DNA of 64,000 nt from an uncultured Collinsella sp. (GCA_900765115.1 CAAFQK010000082.1:1-64000); one strand, 5' to 3'. Counted from the first letter of the stretch, positions 8,986-17,214 are shown. Numbers and translations are program-made. The notes: generated by a model from the sequence alone, not told the origin.

Positions 8986-10119
8986 TTACAGCAATTCAAT
9001 TTTGCCGTCTTTGACCGTCAACCCCATATTGCCCGAAAGCAAATCGTCCAGGCGCGAGCCCACGAGCTCAAAGCGCCAGCCTTCGCGCAGGGGGCTCTGC
9101 TCGGGATGCTCAATGTAGTCAGCCAGATCATCGCGCGAGGCAATGACTGAGGTTGCCACGCCCGAGCGCTCGGCAACCAGGCGAATGAGCGCATACATCA
9201 GGTCCGTCACGCTCTCCAGCTCCGGCGAGATCTGACGGTGTCCGCGCACCATGAGCGGCAGACGATCGTGCGGGCAGCTCGCGCCGCGCTTGATGGCCAT
9301 GAGCGCGCCGTCCACGTCGCGCTCTCCCAGCTGATCGGTACCGCGGATACTGCGGAACTCCTCAACGCGCACGGGATTGCGCTTGACGAGCGCCAGCAGC
9401 GTATCGTCGGACATGACCCACTTGCGCGGGATGTTGCGGCGCTCGGCGCGGTCCTCGCGCCAGGCGGCGAGCTCGCGCGCGATGCCCAGCTGATGGCGGC
9501 TGCAGGAGTTGATGCGCTTGACCTTGCGGAATGCCTCGTGACGGTCGGCGCGATAGTGCGACTCGTCGGCCAGCGGGCGTAGCTCGTCGAGCACCCAGTC
9601 CACGCGGCCCAGCTCGCGCAGGCGGCTCGTCATCTCGGTATAGGCGACAATCAGGTACTTGACGTCATCGATCGCATACTCAATCTGTTTATCGGTCAGC
9701 GGACGGCGCGACCAATCGGTCAGCGACTCGGTCTTGGGCAGCGAGACGCCGCAAAACGTCTGCACGAGCGCGCCGTACGAAATCTGCTGGCGCTCGCCCA
9801 AAAAGGCGGCGGCGACCTGCGTGTCAAAAATCGGACGCGGCAACACTCCTACGGTATGGAGCATGACCTCCATATCCTGCGAGCAGGCATGAAATACCTT
9901 GACCACGCCCTCGTCGGCCATAAGCTCGGCGAGCGGCGACAGGTCGTCGATCACCAACGGATCGACCGCGACGCTCTCGGCAGGGGTGGCAATCTGGACC
10001 AGGCACAGACGAGGATGGAACGTGCGCTCGCGCAAAAACTCGGTATCGACGGCAATCGCGTCGAACTCGCTGGCGCGCTGGCAAAAGTCGAGTAGAGCCT
10101 GATGTGTGGAAATGTACAT
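8986..10119 (-). CDS. rnd: ribonuclease D
   Basis: This 377-residue 3'-5' exoribonuclease has the DEDD metal-binding residues: AVDTEFLRE (ExoI), FHACSQDMEVM (ExoII) and YAIDDVKYL (ExoIII). A C-terminal HRDC region follows (RRNIPRKWVMSDDTLLAL). RNase D trims tRNA and other stable RNA 3' ends. I prefer the ATG at 10119 (MYISTHQALLDFC). An upstream in-frame GTG at 10155 has no ribosome binding site and would add 12 residues not typical of the family. Confidence 0.93.
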   Translation of the reverse strand: MYISTHQALLDFCQRASEFDAIAVDTEFLRERTFHPRLCLVQIATPAESVAVDPLVIDDLSPLAELMADEGVVKVFHACSQDMEVMLHTVGVLPRPIFDTQVAAAFLGERQQISYGALVQTFCGVSLPKTESLTDWSRRPLTDKQIEYAIDDVKYLIVAYTEMTSRLRELGRVDWVLDELRPLADESHYRADRHEAFRKVKRINSCSRHQLGIARELAAWREDRAERRNIPRKWVMSDDTLLALVKRNPVRVEEFRSIRGTDQLGERDVDGALMAIKRGASCPHDRLPLMVRGHRQISPELESVTDLMYALIRLVAERSGVATSVIASRDDLADYIEHPEQSPLREGWRFELVGSRLDDLLSGNMGLTVKDGKIELL

Positions 10120-10217
10120 ATCAACCCATCGAATAAGGTTAGGCCCGAAAAACACGGGTAGGATATCGGCATTGTCTTACAACTATACTCGGTTAGTCAC
10201 AGAACGGGAACGTAAGT

Positions 10218-11135
10218 ATGCGCTGCCTTATCATCCACAACCCGGCATCGGGCCCCAGCTCAGATGAAATCTTCGCATTCACGCACGCCCTGGCGCAGGG
10301 CGGCGACGAGGTCGTGATGCGCTTTATCGGCGATGGCATGGAGCCCGAGGACGCCGTGGCGGACGTGCGCGAGTTCGATCGCGTGGTAGTCTCGGGTGGC
10401 GACGGCACCGTCTCCAACGTGCTCGACCAGATGCGCGGATGCGGCGTCCCCACACTCGTCTTCCCCTCTGGCACGGCATGCCTGTTCTTCAACAACATAG
10501 GCAATGCCCCCGAGGCGGCGGCACTCGCCAAGGCCTGCCGCGCCGGCCGCACGGTCAAGGTCGACATGGGTGAGCTCTTTTGGCTCGACGAGGACGGCAA
10601 CGAAAAGCGCCATGGTTTTATCATCATCGCCGGCTCGGGCTTCGACGCCGAGATCATGATGAAGGCAGCCCCCACCAAAAACGACATTGGCGAGATCGCC
10701 TACTTCCTGTCGGCGCTTGCTACGCCCAATCCCACAGTGGCGCACTTTACGATTGAGCATGACGGCATTGTCGAGGAGCTAGACGGCATCTGCTGCATGG
10801 CAGGCAACACCTCGGTCATCCAAAACGACATCAACCTGTTCCCAGACTGCCGCATGAACGACGGCATGGTCGACATCGCGGTCATCGAGCCTGTAAAAAC
10901 CGTGCAGTTGCTGCCCACCGTGATCACCGCTGCGCTCGACCCCGCCGGCAAGGTGCTCGGTCGCCCGCAGTTCAAGATCATCCAGACCAAGGAAGCTAAG
11001 ATTACCTGTACACCGTCGCTGGGCATGCAGTTCGATGGCGAGATTATCTCCAGCAACTCCGGCGTCTTTGGCGCCCGCGCGCTTCCGCAATGTCTCGACC
11101 TCATCGTCGACGAATTCTCCCCGCTCGGAAAATAG
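10218..11135 (+). CDS. diacylglycerol/lipid kinase family protein
   Basis: This 305-residue protein of the DAGK catalytic family (YegS/DgkB group) starts with LIIHNPASGP, carries the nucleotide motif SGGDGTVSNVLDQM near residue 58 and the FPSGTACLFF segment, and ends with the beta-sandwich domain (LGMQFDGEIISS). Such enzymes phosphorylate diacylglycerol or related lipids at the membrane. It is divergent from rnd. A 30-residue membrane peptide with its own ribosome binding site starts 9 bases after its stop. Confidence 0.9.
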   Translation: MRCLIIHNPASGPSSDEIFAFTHALAQGGDEVVMRFIGDGMEPEDAVADVREFDRVVVSGGDGTVSNVLDQMRGCGVPTLVFPSGTACLFFNNIGNAPEAAALAKACRAGRTVKVDMGELFWLDEDGNEKRHGFIIIAGSGFDAEIMMKAAPTKNDIGEIAYFLSALATPNPTVAHFTIEHDGIVEELDGICCMAGNTSVIQNDINLFPDCRMNDGMVDIAVIEPVKTVQLLPTVITAALDPAGKVLGRPQFKIIQTKEAKITCTPSLGMQFDGEIISSNSGVFGARALPQCLDLIVDEFSPLGK

Positions 11136-11144
11136 GAGGAACCC

Positions 11145-11237
11145 ATGAACGACAATCCCCTGCTCGGTTTTATCGTCATCGTCCTGGCCATGCTCGTCGG
11201 CTATGCGATTAACGTGATCCACCGCCGGAAGAAGTAA
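11145..11237 (+). CDS. 30-residue single-span membrane peptide
   Basis: An ATG sits 4 bases after a strong AGGAGGAA. The short frame reads MNDNPLLGFI, continues through a hydrophobic stretch VIVLAMLVGYAINVI, and ends in a basic tail HRRKK. This is one membrane helix with a positive-inside cytosolic end. It is translationally linked to the lipid kinase, with its start 9 bases past the kinase stop, and it is followed by a terminator. I do not recognise the family; a partner or regulator of the kinase is a guess. Confidence 0.65.
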   Translation: MNDNPLLGFIVIVLAMLVGYAINVIHRRKK

Positions 11238-11271
11238 TTCCACATTGGTATGATATTCATCCGATTATCAT

Positions 11272-11314
11272 CTCCCCCGCTGTTTATGCATTTGCCAAAC
11301 AGCGGGGGATTTTT
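11272..11314 (+). terminator. rho-independent terminator after the lipid kinase operon
   Basis: CCCCCGCTGTTT pairs with AAACAGCGGGGG, and TTTTTC follows on the plus strand. It closes the kinase/membrane-peptide unit. Confidence 0.9.
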
Positions 11315-11370
11315 CATTTCGGTATTTCCAGACGCTTTATCCAGATGCAGTAATTGCAGGGCGTCTTTAT

Positions 11371-11398
11371 TTGGCTAAAGCTACAGACTGAGTATAAT
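11371..11398 (+). promoter_or_regulatory. candidate promoter for the C69 peptidase, with leader hairpin
   Basis: TTGGCT (11371-11376) and TATAAT (11393-11398) are 16 bases apart. Downstream, AGCCCTCTG and CAGAGGGCT form a hairpin at 11502-11523, about 20 bases before the coding start. Apart from the terminator at 11272-11314, the 300-base gap between 11237 and 11544 holds only these elements as far as I can see. Confidence 0.6.
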
Positions 11399-11543
11399 TA
11401 ACCGCTCATCGTATATTTCATTACGCTTATCGAGTAAGTATTTTTCATAGATGAATATTGTTTCCGATTCGTTACGCTAAGGGAGTGTCTTTATTGGCTG
11501 AAGCCCTCTGGCGACAGAGGGCTTTCGCACGCTGGGAGGGATT

Positions 11544-13508
11544 ATGAGGAAAACTCACCCCGTCAACGCGCTCAAAAAGCTGGGCATAGGCCTCGCCTTT
11601 GGAGCTGCAACCATCATGTCCATGCCGACCTCTGCGCTCGCCTGCACGCAGATGTACATGGGCAAAGATCTAACGGCCGACGGCAACACGTACTATGGCC
11701 GTGCCGAGGACTTTGGCAAGCGCTATCTCAAGCACTATGGCATCGAACCCGCCCACGAAGCCGGCTTTACGTACAGCTCGAATGAGTCTGCTTTCGAATA
11801 CACTTCGAATAAGCCTACATATCGCTACAGCTACGTACGTGACCATCCCTCCAATTGGGAGGGCCACACCGACGCCTACTCCGAAGCCGGTATCAACGAG
11901 AAGGGTGTCTCTTGCTCCGCTACGCTGAGCACCTCCTATAACGAGGATGCCAAAGCAGCAGACCCAATCGATGAGGCTACCGGCATCGGCGAGTACAGCT
12001 ACGGCAGCGTCATCCTGGGCCAGAGCGCCAATGCCCGCGAGGGCGTCGAGCTCCTCGGCAGCCTGATCGACGAGCAGGGCACTTGCACTAACGACCAGAT
12101 CATTATCGCCGACAACAACGAGACCTGGCTGTTCGCCACGCTTTCTGCCCATCAATGGATTGCCATGAAGCTGGCCGACGACGTCGCCTCACTCAACCCC
12201 AACATCGGCAGCCTCAACTACGATGTCGACCTGAACGATACTGAGAACTGCCTGCACTCCAAGGACATCGAGTCCATGCCCGTGGAGAAGGGTTTCGCCA
12301 AATACTCCGCTGACGGTAAATTCGATGTCGCCCAAACGTATGGCGAAAGCCTCGCCGATTCTGGCGTTAACCAATGGTCCCGCTATGTGCAAGGCCGCCA
12401 TTATTTTGCTAGTCAGCTGACCGAAGGCACGGATTACGAAATTAAAACTATCACCGATAAGGATGGAAAACCCGTCCAAAAGGGAGCTATGGTCAGCGAA
12501 ATCCAGCCTCTGTTCTTCAAGCCTGGCAAGTCTGGTTGGAGCACCTTTGAGCTGATTCGTGCCTTCGGCAACCGCGGAGAGAACGTCCCTGGTCTCAACG
12601 CGAACACTGATGGCGTTTATTGCATCGGCAGCGAGCGCAACACCGAGATCAATCTCTTCCAGATTCGTCGCGGGTATGATCCCGAAGTCGCTACCATCCA
12701 GTGGGAAATGCTCTCCCGTGCCGCGTACTCTGTCGCCATCCCGCTGTACTCCGCTCTGATAACTGAAGTTAGCCCCTACTTCAGCGATCAGACCGTCTCC
12801 TTCGACCACTGCAATGCGAAAGACGTCGTGTACAACGAGGAGCCCGAGAACTCCATTAACTACGTCCTCATGGACATCAGCTCGCTCTGCTTTGAGAACC
12901 CTGACACCCTTGGTACCAGTGTCCGCACCTACCTCGACGCCCTCCAGAATGAGCTCATCGAGCAGAACAAGGAAGTTGACGCCGCCATGCTGGCTGAAAA
13001 GACCACCGAGGGCCGCACTGCCCTAGCCAACAAGGCCGGCAAGGCTGCCACCGAGAACACCTACAAGAAGTGCAAGGCCCTGCTCCAGGAGATGCGCGCC
13101 TATCAGAAGGCCGGAAACTTCGAACAGCCCTTCACCCCAAGCGATCTGAACACCGAGACCAAGGGCCTCAAGGTGTCCATTACCTACGCCCAGGACGCTC
13201 TTGCCACCGACCCGGTCACCCCGGATCAGCCTGGCACCCCCGAGCAGCCCGGCAAGCCCGAGCAGCCCGGCACCCCCGAGCAGCCTGAGCAGCCCGCTAA
13301 GCCCGAACAGCCCACCACCAAGCCCGAGAAGCCCGGCAAGTCGGACAACACCACGACCACGGTAACCACCAACAAGACGAACACCAAGGGCGGCCTGCCC
13401 ACCACTGGCGATTGTTTTGATGGCCGCATGGTGGCCGTATTCGCCATCGCTGGCGTTGCCGTCATTTCCGCAGGCGGTTATATCCTCTATCGCCGCAACA
13501 AGGAGTAA
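11544..13508 (+). CDS. cell-wall-anchored C69 family dipeptidase
   Basis: This 654-residue secreted protein has a signal peptide of about 33 residues (KKLGIGLAFGAATIMSMPTS, then ALA). The mature chain would begin at Cys34, CTQMYMGKDLTADGNTYYGR, the N-terminal-nucleophile Cys and start pattern of C69/U34 dipeptidases. The catalytic part runs to about residue 545. Then come PEQPG/PEQPA-type repeats, the sortase signal LPTTG (618-622), a hydrophobic span and an RRNKE tail. It should be fixed to the wall and cleave short peptides outside the cell. Other C69 peptidases are cytosolic or simply secreted, so the anchor is notable. The ATG follows GGGAGGG. Confidence 0.92.
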   Translation: MRKTHPVNALKKLGIGLAFGAATIMSMPTSALACTQMYMGKDLTADGNTYYGRAEDFGKRYLKHYGIEPAHEAGFTYSSNESAFEYTSNKPTYRYSYVRDHPSNWEGHTDAYSEAGINEKGVSCSATLSTSYNEDAKAADPIDEATGIGEYSYGSVILGQSANAREGVELLGSLIDEQGTCTNDQIIIADNNETWLFATLSAHQWIAMKLADDVASLNPNIGSLNYDVDLNDTENCLHSKDIESMPVEKGFAKYSADGKFDVAQTYGESLADSGVNQWSRYVQGRHYFASQLTEGTDYEIKTITDKDGKPVQKGAMVSEIQPLFFKPGKSGWSTFELIRAFGNRGENVPGLNANTDGVYCIGSERNTEINLFQIRRGYDPEVATIQWEMLSRAAYSVAIPLYSALITEVSPYFSDQTVSFDHCNAKDVVYNEEPENSINYVLMDISSLCFENPDTLGTSVRTYLDALQNELIEQNKEVDAAMLAEKTTEGRTALANKAGKAATENTYKKCKALLQEMRAYQKAGNFEQPFTPSDLNTETKGLKVSITYAQDALATDPVTPDQPGTPEQPGKPEQPGTPEQPEQPAKPEQPTTKPEKPGKSDNTTTTVTTNKTNTKGGLPTTGDCFDGRMVAVFAIAGVAVISAGGYILYRRNKE

Positions 13509-13520
13509 TCCCTCGCTGGT

Positions 13521-13552
13521 GCGGGCGGGACGGCACGGGTCGTCCCGCCCGC
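13521..13552 (+). terminator. GC-rich hairpin after the C69 peptidase
   Basis: GCGGGCGGGACG pairs perfectly with CGTCCCGCCCGC across an 8-base loop. A second short hairpin, CCCGCC with GGCGGG around TTTTTGGCC, follows at once. There is no classical T tract directly after the first stem, but the position suggests termination. Confidence 0.65.
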
Positions 13553-13628
13553 TCAGCCCGCCTTTTTGGCCGGCGGGAAACACCACTGAAATCTTTTCAA
13601 AAAAGATTTCCCCGCACATACTTCGCTG

Positions 13629-13637
13629 TGCTATAGT
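13629..13637 (+). promoter_or_regulatory. extended -10 promoter of the Trp leader
   Basis: TG-C-TATAGT is an extended -10 element about 60 bases before the leader peptide start. No good -35 box is visible, which is usual for extended -10 promoters. An A/T hairpin (GAAATCTTTT with AAAAGATTTC) lies just upstream at 13588-13610. Confidence 0.5.
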
Positions 13638-13695
13638 GCAGCGCAACAGCAACTAGGTGCGACCGCGCCACGGCATCACGAAAGGAGCCACCAAC

Positions 13696-13764
13696 ATGAA
13701 GAACACGATGAACTCTCTCAACAACTGGTGGTGGCGTGATGCGAATACGATCGGTCGACAGTGA
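13696..13764 (+). CDS. tryptophan leader peptide (22 residues, Trp-Trp-Trp)
   Basis: AAAGGAG (13681-13687) precedes an ATG that opens a 22-codon frame. It starts MKNTMNSLNN, has three Trp codons in a row (13726-13734) and ends RDANTIGRQ. It is followed within 40 bases by a hairpin with a U-rich tail and then by a second, stronger terminator. Runs of Trp codons in a short translated leader ahead of a terminator are the signature of trp-type transcription attenuation. The next gene is a TrpP-like tryptophan carrier, so a control peptide is far more likely than a working protein. Confidence 0.88.
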   Translation: MKNTMNSLNNWWWRDANTIGRQ

Positions 13765-13832
13765 GTCCCTCACGCCTGTTTTTGCGCTCTAGGTGATTGG
13801 AAGGCCTCCGGTTTCGACCGGGGGCCTTTTTC
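13733..13832 (+). promoter_or_regulatory. transcription attenuator for the Trp ECF transporter
   Basis: GGCGTGA (13733-13739), starting inside the last Trp codon, pairs with TCACGCC (13770-13776), which is followed by TGTTTTTG. A ribosome stalled on the Trp codons would mask the left arm. Further on, AGGCCTCCGGT and ACCGGGGGCCT form an 11-bp stem with a TTCG loop at 13802-13827 followed by TTTTTCT, a strong terminator. GTGAG/CTCAC (13761-13773) is a competing small hairpin. Which structures exclude each other would need folding of the whole leader. Confidence 0.8.
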
Positions 13833-13908
13833 TATCTCGAGCCCGATCGCATTCGCATCACGCGCCTCCGCTTTTCCCCTGCGCTTCCCTTCAGAAAGGA
13901 TTTTCACC

Positions 13909-14481
13909 ATGTCTCAGAACACCACCGCCACCCAGCCCCGCACCGTCCAGACCGCCGACCGCGGCAAACTCGACGTCCGCGCTCTCGTCCTGCTCGCCAT
14001 CCTGCTCGCCGCCGGCTTCATCCTCAACTTCACCGTCGGCAAGGCCATCTCAGGCATCTCGGGCGGCATGATCAGCCCCGAGTTCATCATCTCGGCCTTC
14101 TGCCTCACCATCCTGGTCGTTCGCCCCAACATCGGCCAGGCGCTCGTCATTGGCCTCATCTCGGCTGCCGTGATCCAGATCACCACCACTTCGCCGTTCG
14201 TCGATTTTGCCGCCGAGGGCATCGCCGCCATGCTCATGGCCGGCATCGTCAACGCCGCCGGCAAGGACGGTCAGGTCAAGCCCGCAATCGCCATTGTCGC
14301 AACCTTCCTGACCACCTTTGTCTCCGGCGTCATCTTCATGGTCATCAAGATGGCCATGCTCGGCGTGGTCGGCGAGCTCGCCGCCGCCATGTTGCCCGTC
14401 GTCGCCATGACCGCCGTCTTTAACGCCATTCTGGTCGGTGCCCTCTATCTGCCCATCCAGAAGGCCCTTAGGCTCAACTAA
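13909..14481 (+). CDS. trpP: TrpP-like ECF transporter substrate-binding (S) component, predicted tryptophan
   Basis: This 190-residue, very hydrophobic protein has about six membrane segments after a short polar N-terminus. The segments LVIGLISAAVIQITTTSP, TFLTTFVSGVIFMVIK and LPVVAMTAVFNAILVGALYL follow the pattern of Bacillus TrpP as I remember it (TTTFP, TIVSG and VLPTAVLNT at matching places). S components bind the vitamin or amino acid and share an energising module. The Trp leader upstream and the ATPase and T genes downstream support tryptophan uptake. AAAGGA precedes the ATG. Confidence 0.85.
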   Translation: MSQNTTATQPRTVQTADRGKLDVRALVLLAILLAAGFILNFTVGKAISGISGGMISPEFIISAFCLTILVVRPNIGQALVIGLISAAVIQITTTSPFVDFAAEGIAAMLMAGIVNAAGKDGQVKPAIAIVATFLTTFVSGVIFMVIKMAMLGVVGELAAAMLPVVAMTAVFNAILVGALYLPIQKALRLN

Positions 14482-14487
14482 CCCGCT

Positions 14488-14588
14488 CGGCTTTACGAGC
14501 CACCCCATCTTGGCGTTCATTCGACGCTCGCGTACCCAAGTACGCTTCGCTCCTCTTTCGCGCCAACCTGGGGCCCCTCGTAAAGCCG
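14488..14588 (-). repeat. structured ~100-nt intergenic element, copy B
   Basis: Read on the minus strand, nested stems are: outer CTCGTAAAGCCG (14577-14588) with CGGCTTTACGAG (14488-14499); CCCCA with TGGGG; CGCCAA (14561-14566) with TTGGCG (14510-14515); and a terminal GCGTAC hairpin (14530-14545). Much of the sequence recurs at 44213-44306 with compensating changes. It lies between the S-component and ATPase genes. Confidence 0.85.
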
Positions 14589-14635
14589 TCTCCGTGCTTC
14601 ACCACCAAAGGCCATCCCAAACAACGAGCTTTTTT

Positions 14636-14673
14636 GGGACGGTCTTAAACAACTGGTCATTTAAGACTGTCCC
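14636..14673. repeat. GGGAC palindrome upstream of the ECF ATPase gene
   Basis: GGGACGGTCTTAAA (14636-14649) pairs with TTTAAGACTGTCCC (14660-14673) with one mismatch. It may be an internal hairpin that tunes expression between the S component and the ATPase, or one more member of a dispersed palindrome family. Confidence 0.6.
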
Positions 14674-14694
14674 CAATGACTATGAAAGGTATCC

Positions 14695-16446
14695 ATGGAA
14701 ACGATCATCAACGTCGACGATGTCTCGTTCTCCTATGACACGCAGACCGAGCAGGCGCTCAGCCACATCTCGCTCAGCGTGAACAAGGGAGATTTCATCG
14801 GCATCATCGGGCCCTCGGGGGCCGGCAAGTCCACGCTTGCCGCCTGCCTGTCGGGTGCCGTGCCCCACCACTACACCGGCACGTTCTTTGGGTCCGTCAT
14901 GGTTGACGGCCACGACACCTGCGAGGTCTCGCTGACCGACGTGTCGCAAATCGTCGGCAGTGTGCTGCAGGATATCGACACGCAGATGGTCGCCTCGGTC
15001 GTCGAGGACGAGATGCTCTTTGGCCTCGAGAACTTTGGCGTTCCCCACGACCAGATCGAGCGGCGCGTGAGCGAAACGCTCGAGACCGTCGGCATCAGCG
15101 ACCTGCGCGACCGCGAGATCGCCACCCTCTCGGGCGGACAGAAGCAAAAGGTAGCCATCGCCGCCATCCTCGCCATGCGTCCGCGCGTCTTGGTTCTCGA
15201 CGAGCCCACCGCGGCACTCGACCCCGCTAGCTCCACGTTGGTCTTCGAGACGCTGCGTGAGGCAAACCGCGCACTTGGAATCACCATCGTCGTCGTTGAG
15301 CAAAAGGTCGCCCTGCTCTCGGAGTACTGCAACCGCGTGCTCGTGCTCAACCATGGCGAAATTGCGCTGCAGGGCGAGCCACACGAGGTCTTCGCGCATA
15401 CCGACGAGCTCCGTGCCATCGGCGTCGACTGCCCTCGCGTCACGCGTATCTTCAATAGCCTCCAAACCGATGGCCTGGTAAGCGGTACCCCCTGCTTGGA
15501 TGTCGATGAGGCTGAGCGCCTGATTTCGGGCATCGTCGACCCCGCACACGCGGCCATCGAAGCCCAGGCACCCGCCGGTTCCCCGCATGCACCGTCGTTG
15601 CGTCCTCATGCCAAGGACGCCGAACCCGTACTCACCTTCGACCATGTTGAGTTTGCCTACCCCAATGGCGGCGCCGCCGTACACGACCTTAGCCTGACGC
15701 TCTATCCTGGCGAGCTCGTGGGCATCGTCGGCCAAAACGGCGCCGGCAAGACCACGCTCACCAAACTGCTCACGGGCCTGCTTAAGCCCGCCTCGGGCAG
15801 CGTGCGCGTCACGGGACTGGATACCGCAGCCGTTCCCACGAGCCGCATCGCTCGCGAGGTCGCGACCCTCTTCCAAAACCCCGACCGTCAGATCTGCAAG
15901 GACACCGTGCTCGACGAGGTCGCCTTTGGCTTGGAACTGGGCGGCATGGACCGCGCCGAGGCCCTGCGTCGCGCCCAGCTGGTCATCGATCGCTTTGGCT
16001 TGCCGGCCGACGAGGCGCCCTTCTCGCTTTCGCGTGGCCAGCGACAAATGGTGGCGCTTGCCTCCGTCGTAGTGGTTGAGCCCAAGATCGTCGTACTCGA
16101 CGAGCCCACGAGCGGCCTTGACTACCGCGAATGCATGACCGTCATGGAAACGGTGCGCACCATGGCCGAGCGTGGCTGCGCCGTTATCATGGTCTGCCAC
16201 GATATGGAAGTCGTCTCGGATTTTGCCGAGCGCATTGTGGTAATGGCCGACGGTCGCATCCTCGACCGCGGCCGCACGCACGAGCTATTCTCGAACATCG
16301 ATCTCATGCGGCGTGCCTACGTGGAGCCTCCCCAGGTTATTGAACTCTCGCGCCGTCTGGCATCTTCCGTCTCGCCCGCTTTTGCGCAGGTGAGCGAGGT
16401 CACCGATGTCGTTCGAATTACCAAGGAGATGATCCACCGTGGTTAA
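14695..16446 (+). CDS. ECF transporter ATPase, two fused ATP-binding cassettes
   Basis: This 583-residue protein carries two complete ABC ATPase domains in tandem. Domain 1 has Walker A GPSGAGKST (39-47), signature LSGGQKQK (~144) and Walker B VLVLDEPTAALDP. Domain 2 has GQNGAGKTT (~345), LSRGQRQM (~444) and IVVLDEPTSGLD. EcfA1 and EcfA2 are usually separate proteins; here one chain supplies both. It overlaps ecfT by 8 bases. A mid-protein linker near residues 275-305 is Ala/Pro-rich. GAAAGG precedes the ATG. Confidence 0.93.
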   Translation: METIINVDDVSFSYDTQTEQALSHISLSVNKGDFIGIIGPSGAGKSTLAACLSGAVPHHYTGTFFGSVMVDGHDTCEVSLTDVSQIVGSVLQDIDTQMVASVVEDEMLFGLENFGVPHDQIERRVSETLETVGISDLRDREIATLSGGQKQKVAIAAILAMRPRVLVLDEPTAALDPASSTLVFETLREANRALGITIVVVEQKVALLSEYCNRVLVLNHGEIALQGEPHEVFAHTDELRAIGVDCPRVTRIFNSLQTDGLVSGTPCLDVDEAERLISGIVDPAHAAIEAQAPAGSPHAPSLRPHAKDAEPVLTFDHVEFAYPNGGAAVHDLSLTLYPGELVGIVGQNGAGKTTLTKLLTGLLKPASGSVRVTGLDTAAVPTSRIAREVATLFQNPDRQICKDTVLDEVAFGLELGGMDRAEALRRAQLVIDRFGLPADEAPFSLSRGQRQMVALASVVVVEPKIVVLDEPTSGLDYRECMTVMETVRTMAERGCAVIMVCHDMEVVSDFAERIVVMADGRILDRGRTHELFSNIDLMRRAYVEPPQVIELSRRLASSVSPAFAQVSEVTDVVRITKEMIHRG

Positions 16447-17185
16447 CGTCATCGACTACATGCCGGGCGATACGCTACTGCATCGCCTGAACCCCGTCGT
16501 CAAACTGGGCCTCGCCGCCGCCATCATCGTCGGCATCTTCTTGTCCGACACCTACGTGGCGCTGCTGGGCTTTTTGGCACTCACCCTTGCGCTGGGTGCC
16601 TATGCCGGCGTCGTCGACCGTCTGTTCTCGCTGCTCAAGTTGCTGATCCCGTTCGCGCTTATCATGCTGGTGCTCCAGCTGGCCTTTATGCGCGATGGCA
16701 ACGTGGTGTGGGGCTTTATCACCGACACGGGCCTCATCACAGGATCGAAGGCCTGTCTGCGCCTACTGGGTGTGGCGTTACCACTCATCCTCATGCTCAT
16801 GGTGACCAAGCTCAACGACCTTGCCAACGCCTGCGTCGAGGTGCTGCACGTACCGTATCGCTATGCCTTCACCTTTACCACGGCGCTGCGCTTTGTGCCG
16901 GTGTTTGGTCAGGAGATGAACGCCATCATGGAGGCGCAGACCGCACGCGGCGTCGAGTACGACACCAAGAACCCCATCAAGAAGCTTAAGCTCATGCTGC
17001 CACTGTGCGTGCCACTGCTCATCTCGAGCGTGGGCAAGACCGATGCCACAGCCTTGGCGGCAGAACAGCGCGGCTTCTATCTGCGTACGCGCGCCAGCTC
17101 GTACAAGCGCTATCCCATCAAGGGTCTGGACATCGCCGTGCTCATCGTCAGCATCGCCCTCATCGCCATCGGCTTCCTGTTCTAG
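16439..17185 (+). CDS. ecfT: ECF transporter transmembrane (T) component
   Basis: This 248-residue protein has four to five membrane helices at the N-terminal half and a final helix. The coupling helices carry the Ala-Arg-Gly motifs of EcfT: EAQTARGVEYDTKNPIKKLK and, later, ALAAEQRGFYLR. EcfT links the S component to the ATPases in the membrane. The GTG start lies inside the end of the ATPase gene, so translation is coupled. Since the S component next door is TrpP-like, this may be a dedicated (group I) rather than shared module. Confidence 0.93.
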   Translation: MVNVIDYMPGDTLLHRLNPVVKLGLAAAIIVGIFLSDTYVALLGFLALTLALGAYAGVVDRLFSLLKLLIPFALIMLVLQLAFMRDGNVVWGFITDTGLITGSKACLRLLGVALPLILMLMVTKLNDLANACVEVLHVPYRYAFTFTTALRFVPVFGQEMNAIMEAQTARGVEYDTKNPIKKLKLMLPLCVPLLISSVGKTDATALAAEQRGFYLRTRASSYKRYPIKGLDIAVLIVSIALIAIGFLF

Positions 17186-17214
17186 TTCACCACCGACAGC
17201 AACCGCCCAACGCA

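Noticed and set aside
13909..14481. Assignment of the S component to another vitamin (thiamine, riboflavin or queuosine)
   Set aside because: The sequence pattern matches TrpP better, and the leader has Trp codons and not a vitamin riboswitch.
14680..16281. Long open frame on the minus strand opposite the ECF ATPase gene
   Set aside because: It is a mirror of GC-rich codons of the real gene; no ribosome binding site and no recognisable domain. The same holds for long frames opposite tcdA, ettA, the D-aspartate ligase and nadE.
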